Below, one piece after another: positions 59,866 through 64,000 of a DNA stretch of 64,000 bases. The position numbers and the translations under genes are program-made. Below the pieces are notes generated by a model. The model was not told where the DNA came from, did not search any database, and saw only the letters and a list, made by a program, of their open reading frames with translations. Numbering within the stretch: position 1 is the first letter of the stretch; every line of letters begins with the position of its first letter. The stretch is taken from assembly GCA_026874595.1 (NCBI GenBank), contig CM049313.1, positions 49,217,659 through 49,281,658 on the forward strand, given 5' to 3'. The DNA is from Sipunculus nudus (Eukaryota > Annelida > Sipuncula > Golfingiida > Sipunculidae).

Positions 59866-60788
59866 CTGGAATAAAAAAATCAAGTCGAGGGTTTCTTGAT
59901 GTTATATGATCCTGAATCAATCCGACCACAGTCTCTATATTTTACTCAGTCATCACAATGTCAAATGTTATTGACGTTATTCGTGGCAGACGGACAGCCA
60001 CTACGGTGAGATAAAATTATAACAGCTTTTGAAATAGGCCCGTCTGAATTTTCTGACAAGTCCATTAGGTCTGGTTCAAAGAAAAGAGCTAACTCCAATT
60101 TAGACTCCAAATATAGAAACCAAAGCTTTCAATGTTTGCTCCCTCATTTATCGTCGAACTGACGAATATTTCCACAAGGTCAGTGTCTTCGGTAAAAGAT
60201 GGCATGTGGAAGGCATGTTGATGGGTTAACCCGTTAACTTAAATGGACAAGAATTCATCATTTAGACCAGTGACCATTAATCGAAAGAGCTCTCTGCTGA
60301 CACATTCAGATCTGTTCAATTCATTTAAAATTAACTAGCAGATCACCCGTTCTTGCATCTGGACACCTACACGCTGAGTTTGTAACGTCTGTGTTCGCCT
60401 GGGTTTAATTGGACAAATTTCGCTATGACTACGGTACAGTGGTGTATTTTCTGATAGATTGCGTCGCCGAAGACCCTTCAGGCGTCTCCAGACAAAGGTA
60501 ATGGACAGTTTTGAGGCGTGGCCGCAGAAAAGTTGCATGTCAAAGATTAAATACCACATAGTGCAAATAAGAGTGCTGATATACCTCCCAGTGGCGCTGG
60601 TATTATATCTTTCCCTTGGTAACAGTGCTTGTACTAAAACCAACAAGTTTAGATTTAGATTAAATATTGTGGAGGGATTTGGTAACACCAAAGGAACAAT
60701 CCTCCATTATATTTTACCTAAAGCAGATAACAGTATATTTGCATCTTAATGATTCTTTTCCAATGGGGTGCCCTTCATTAGTATATGG
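59866..60788. other. No recognisable gene
   Basis: A 118-residue minus frame (60335-60691) and a 96-residue plus frame (60459-60749) overlap. Neither has a domain that I recognise. CAGACAAAGGTAATG at about 60489 has the shape of a splice donor, but no matching acceptor or coding bias was seen. Confidence 0.4.
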
Positions 60789-61178
60789 TGTTACGGAACC
60801 TAATATAAACAGATCACGTAGTCGTAACGAGCATAAATTTTGTTATGGAGATAAAAAAAATCAGATTCTGCAACGCTAGGCAGCGTGAAATGTCTAAGGG
60901 AATGAATAAAGAAGTCAGTGGTTGTTTGTTAACAAATAATTATAATTTATTCTTAAAACAACCCTAACATTACAATACACTAAATCAATACAATAATAGA
61001 GTATAACAACAGTATAATAGTGAATCAATACAATAACACAGTATAATAAACAAAGTGTACAGTACGTGGATACCTCCACTGTCACAGCGATAAGTCCTTA
61101 CAGAATCTGTTTTTTTTTTATTTACAAAATTTGTGTTCATAACGCATACGTGATCTGTTGATATTAGGTTCCGTAACA
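60789..61178. mobile_element. Head-to-head pair of large-LTR 3' ends
   Basis: From 60789 the plus strand reads TGTTACGGAACCTAATATAA, the 3' end of a minus-strand LTR, continuing through the AATAAA region to about 61098 (CACTGTCACAGCGATAAGTCC). It then switches to the plus-strand 3' end of the LTR (ACAGAATCTG... to GGTTCCGTAACA at 61178). The last ~80 bp of each half pair as an inverted repeat. The flanks (ATGG and ACAT) do not match. Confidence 0.82.
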
Positions 61179-61845
61179 ACATAAACACTTACAAATACAC
61201 ATTAACATTAAAAATTATACAATAATTTTCAGCTTCCTTTTTACTAAGTTTATCTTATGGATACTCTAATTTTAAAAAAGATTCAGTAAATATTCTTCAA
61301 AGAATCATTTATTCTTCAAATATACACGGTATTGGTACCGACTTAATATGATGTTTTTAACTTGTCATATTTTCATGTCATTTTCTATTTTAATATTAAA
61401 TGTGGCTTTAATAAGACACTGAATCCCCCTTTCGTTGGCTTTTCATTAGATCATCGAGAAATCTATAAATACTTTACAGGCCACCTGTATGTTGAACTGA
61501 CTGAACCATGTTGATTTAATTCCAACAATAAATCTCTTCACAGGGGTTTTGTGAGATCACAGTTCCAGAAAAATGCAATAGTATTTCTTCACTAGATGTG
61601 CAGAAGGTACACTTTTATAATCCTTAACAGAAATTCTGTGTATCTCTGCCGTGGATGATTCTAAACTGAAAAATGCAGGTAAAAACAGGGAGAAAGTAAA
61701 TGTATCAAGTTAATGAAGTACTCTTAAAACAGGAGCAACTATAGTAATATTTCTAAGCAGGTGGCAGCACTAAATGTGGCTGCTATTACCTGCAAATAGT
61801 GATATATAAATATATCATCACATACAGCCATTTATGCCAATGCTG
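61179..61845. other. No recognisable gene
   Basis: Non-coding sequence. Confidence 0.5.
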
Positions 61846-61849
61846 TACG

Positions 61850-62040
61850 TGCACTGTACTTAAGGACAAGTGAAGGCTGCTCTTCAGAAGTACAAGTACA
61901 AGAATTTAATTATTCGGTCAATAAACCAGATTAATAACATAAACAAAAGCAAATAAATATATATTAAACTGTCTAAATGTCTTTGCTTTTCAACGTTTTT
62001 TGGTTACTTGGCTTACCTAAACTTTACTAATATATAAGAT
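61850..62040 (+). repeat. Dispersed repeat D1, copy 2
   Basis: ACAAGTACAAGAATTTAATT, AATGTCTTTGCTTTTCA and TTGGCTTACCTAAACTT match 28440-28700. Confidence 0.65.
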
Positions 62041-62269
62041 ATGGCAGAACGTTAGAATACATTATTAAGATTATCTGATTCAAGGAAAGGATATATGACA
62101 TGCGTTGCCAAATATGTGGCTTAGAAAACATTGGCTTTTAGTATTAGTGAAAATTTATTTAAGTTAAAGAACTTAATAAAGTTATAAATACAGAAATTAA
62201 TCATTTCTATTTACATGCTCATATGTCATGATTCTAATGTCCTCATTAGAAATTAGAAGAAGAAATTCG
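62041..62269. other. Non-coding sequence
   Basis: AT-rich with no features seen. Confidence 0.5.
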
Positions 62270-62281
62270 TACTTCATGTAC

Positions 62282-62713
62282 TTTTTTTAAAATTTTTTTG
62301 GTGGAGGTAACCGCCTCCATTTTTTAATGCTCACTTATCTAATTCTTAAACTAAGTATGTACATCTGCAGAGTTTCCATTTCGGTTCGGGACTACTTGAC
62401 AGGGCGGTAGCACTCGCTTCCTATCATTTTTATTTTGTATCCTGGTATCACCCAGGCCCGGTGTCTACCGCACCTGCGGGTCCTGGGTGTGTAATCATCC
62501 CCATTGCTAGGTCAAAACACCGAGGAACCCCCCAAAGACGCACTCGTATGTGAATGATACACGGCTCTGTGGCACAGCCTTCCCATTAAGCCTGCAGAGC
62601 GCTCACCCTTGGTGGAGGCCGACCGCGAAAAACCTCACCGCCTCGGCTGAGATTCGAACTCACGATCTCCCGGTTTTGAGACCTGCGCTCTACCCCTGAG
62701 CCACAGAAGCCGG
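62282..62713 (-). mobile_element. tRNA-derived SINE, copy 4, full length with target duplication
   Basis: Flanks are TACTTCATGTACTT (from 62270) and TACTACATGTACTT (from 62714), a 14-bp duplication with one mismatch. On the minus strand it starts CCGGCTTCTGTGGCTCAGGG (A-box-like), has GAGTTCGAATC as B box, and ends with the stem TGGAGGCGGTTACCTCCA before an A-rich tail. At about 430 bp this is the best reference copy of the family in the window. Confidence 0.9.
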
Positions 62714-62930
62714 TACTACATGTACTTCACTCAAACCTGGGTCTTGGCATTGAAAGTTTTTATACCCTGACCATATACAAAAAAATAAATAAATATATGT
62801 AACCAGCATTTCTACAAGAGGAATTAAATTTGGTTATCAGTTCGGCCCATTCAGCATTCACCTGCGCCTTTGATCAAAGAGTGCTTTACGACCCTAGACC
62901 GCGTTTGTCACCCTAATAGAAATAGCTATC
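62714..62930. other. Non-coding sequence
   Basis: No features seen beyond the SINE target duplication. Confidence 0.5.
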
Positions 62931-62932
62931 CA

Positions 62933-63611
62933 AAAGGAAATGTTTTAATGAATAACAATTTACACATAAACCAAATATATTCCACTTGATATTTATTTCT
63001 GCATTTGTTCTGGTAAAATTTAATTAACTAGGAGCGATTGCTTAGCTTGTTAATTACCCCTGAGCTTGTGTTAACTTTTTTATGGATTTAAATACATGAA
63101 ATTTCTTTGATACCTGTTTAAATTTCAATTAAAATGTTAATTTTCAGGATAATCATAACTTTATACTTAATCTCATATTTTACAAAGCTATTTGGATAAT
63201 CATATTATGTTGTATCTGAGCAAACATGTGCAAATCGACGTTTTAATCAACTGTCCAAAGGGATTATTTTTATAGAATTAACAATTTACATGCCAACTAA
63301 ACATATTCCACTTGATATTTATTTCTGCTTTGATCTGGTAAAATTGAATTAACTGGGAGCGAATACTAAGCTATTCAGTTTTCCCTGACCTAATGGTAAA
63401 CTTGCTAATGATTTCAATTAGTTTCTTTGGTACCAATTTAAATTTTAACTTAAATTTGTATTCATTATTCAACTTGCCTACTGTATATTTTATTTTCATA
63501 TTCAAGATCAATAAAAATATATATCTAATTTCATATTTAACAAAGTGATTTGGATAATCATATTATGCTCTATCTGAGTAAACACGTGAATATCGAAGTT
63601 TTAATAAACTC
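62933..63611. repeat. Diverged tandem duplication of 325-355 bp
   Basis: Unit 1 (62933-63256) and unit 2 (63257-63611) share AACAATTTACA, ATATTCCACTTGATATTTATTTCTGC, AATTAACT-GGAGCGA, TTTGGATAATCATATTATG and TATCTGAG-AAACA-GTG. They differ by many substitutions and indels, so the duplication is old. No coding sequence is present in either. Confidence 0.85.
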
Positions 63612-63960
63612 CGCCGTCATTCACCAACGAACTGATTATTTATCAGCAAATTAATCATAATCCTTTCTTTGTTTGATAACACAAATGAATTGCACTTAAA
63701 TGTACTGCAATTAATCAAGATTAAGACGGAAAGAATAAGTGCCATCGCGCGAGTTCTTTATTTAATTCCTCAAATCGCATCTTGAGAGTTCATGACAATG
63801 GGCACTAGAGTAATTGGATGGAAACGACATTGTCTAGCAGTGATTAATTACAGAAGTCTGATCACTCCCATGTTGGAAAGTATAACGAACTTACACATTT
63901 CACAATCCAGTTTTTATCATGATAGGAAAAAAAAATAATGCTTTTGTTGCTCACGTCAAG
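63612..63960. other. No recognisable gene
   Basis: Non-coding sequence. Confidence 0.5.
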
Positions 63961-63963
63961 GTT

Positions 63964-64000
63964 ATATATATATATATATATATGGATATATATATATATA
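63964..64000. repeat. (TA)n microsatellite running off the window
   Basis: TA repeats with one GGATAT interruption up to the last base. Confidence 0.95.

Noticed and set aside
60335-60749. 118-residue minus and 96-residue plus overlapping frames, with a donor-like CAAAGGTAATG
   Set aside because: No domain, overlapping frames on opposite strands, and no acceptor or neighbouring exon could be matched.

Overview
The window looks like nuclear DNA from a marine invertebrate, most likely a bivalve mollusc. This is inferred from AT-rich non-coding sequence, many microsatellites, minisatellites and fold-back elements, and LINE, SINE and LTR families of the kind common in mollusc assemblies. I found no intact host gene, rRNA or tRNA gene. 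All protein homology that I can recognise comes from decayed retrotransposons. Nearly every long reading frame lies inside a repeat and is an accident of it.

The main theme is one LTR retrotransposon lineage and a miniature partner. The large family has LTRs of about 0.67-0.8 kb with TGTTAC...GTAACA ends, CACGTG and TATA motifs, an AATAAA signal and 4-bp target duplications. Copies or fragments lie at 6747-7413, 16616-17379, 27721-28338, 31352-32154, 32468-34099, 39871-40664, 41152-41792, 53463-54204, 56456-57959 and 60789-61178. The 56456-57959 copy is followed on the minus strand by a primer-binding site resembling the tRNA-Pro type and a broken gag. The small family has LTRs of only about 156 bp, each holding a tRNA-like A box and B box. 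One complete miniature element (TRIM) lies at 9735-10165 with two LTRs, a tRNA-Pro-type primer-binding site and a polypurine tract. Solo or broken small LTRs lie at 12825-12943, 16456-16611 and 22712-22832. Shared termini, primer site and target-duplication length suggest that the large family's enzymes move the small one.

Layout: 1-3.3 kb holds a SINE and a hAT-like end. 3.3-5.6 kb is a minisatellite with a 642-bp higher-order unit in three copies. 6.2-10.6 kb contains paralogous segments, one hit by a large LTR and the other by the TRIM, each preserving the other's empty site. 12.4-13.3 kb is a LINE with a small LTR inserted. 13.4-15.1 kb is a C-rich dimeric minisatellite. 16.4-17.5 kb has two LTRs back to back. 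20.8-23.0 kb has a LINE and palindromic fragments. 24-29 kb has a TIR element, a SINE and an LTR. 29.8-32.2 kb has an 87-bp hairpin MITE, a LINE and an LTR. 32.5-38 kb has a nested LTR, fold-back elements and a pogo-like MITE. 38.1-39 kb is CpG-rich and unclassified. 39.9-46.6 kb has LTRs and a duplicated segment in which one copy has grown a 53-bp minisatellite. 46.6-50.3 kb has three LINE remnants. 51-55.6 kb has fold-back and microsatellite blocks. 55.8-61.2 kb has the Gypsy-like fragment and further LTR pieces. 61.8-64 kb has a SINE and a tandem duplication.

All alignments were made by eye, so boundaries are approximate unless a target duplication is quoted.
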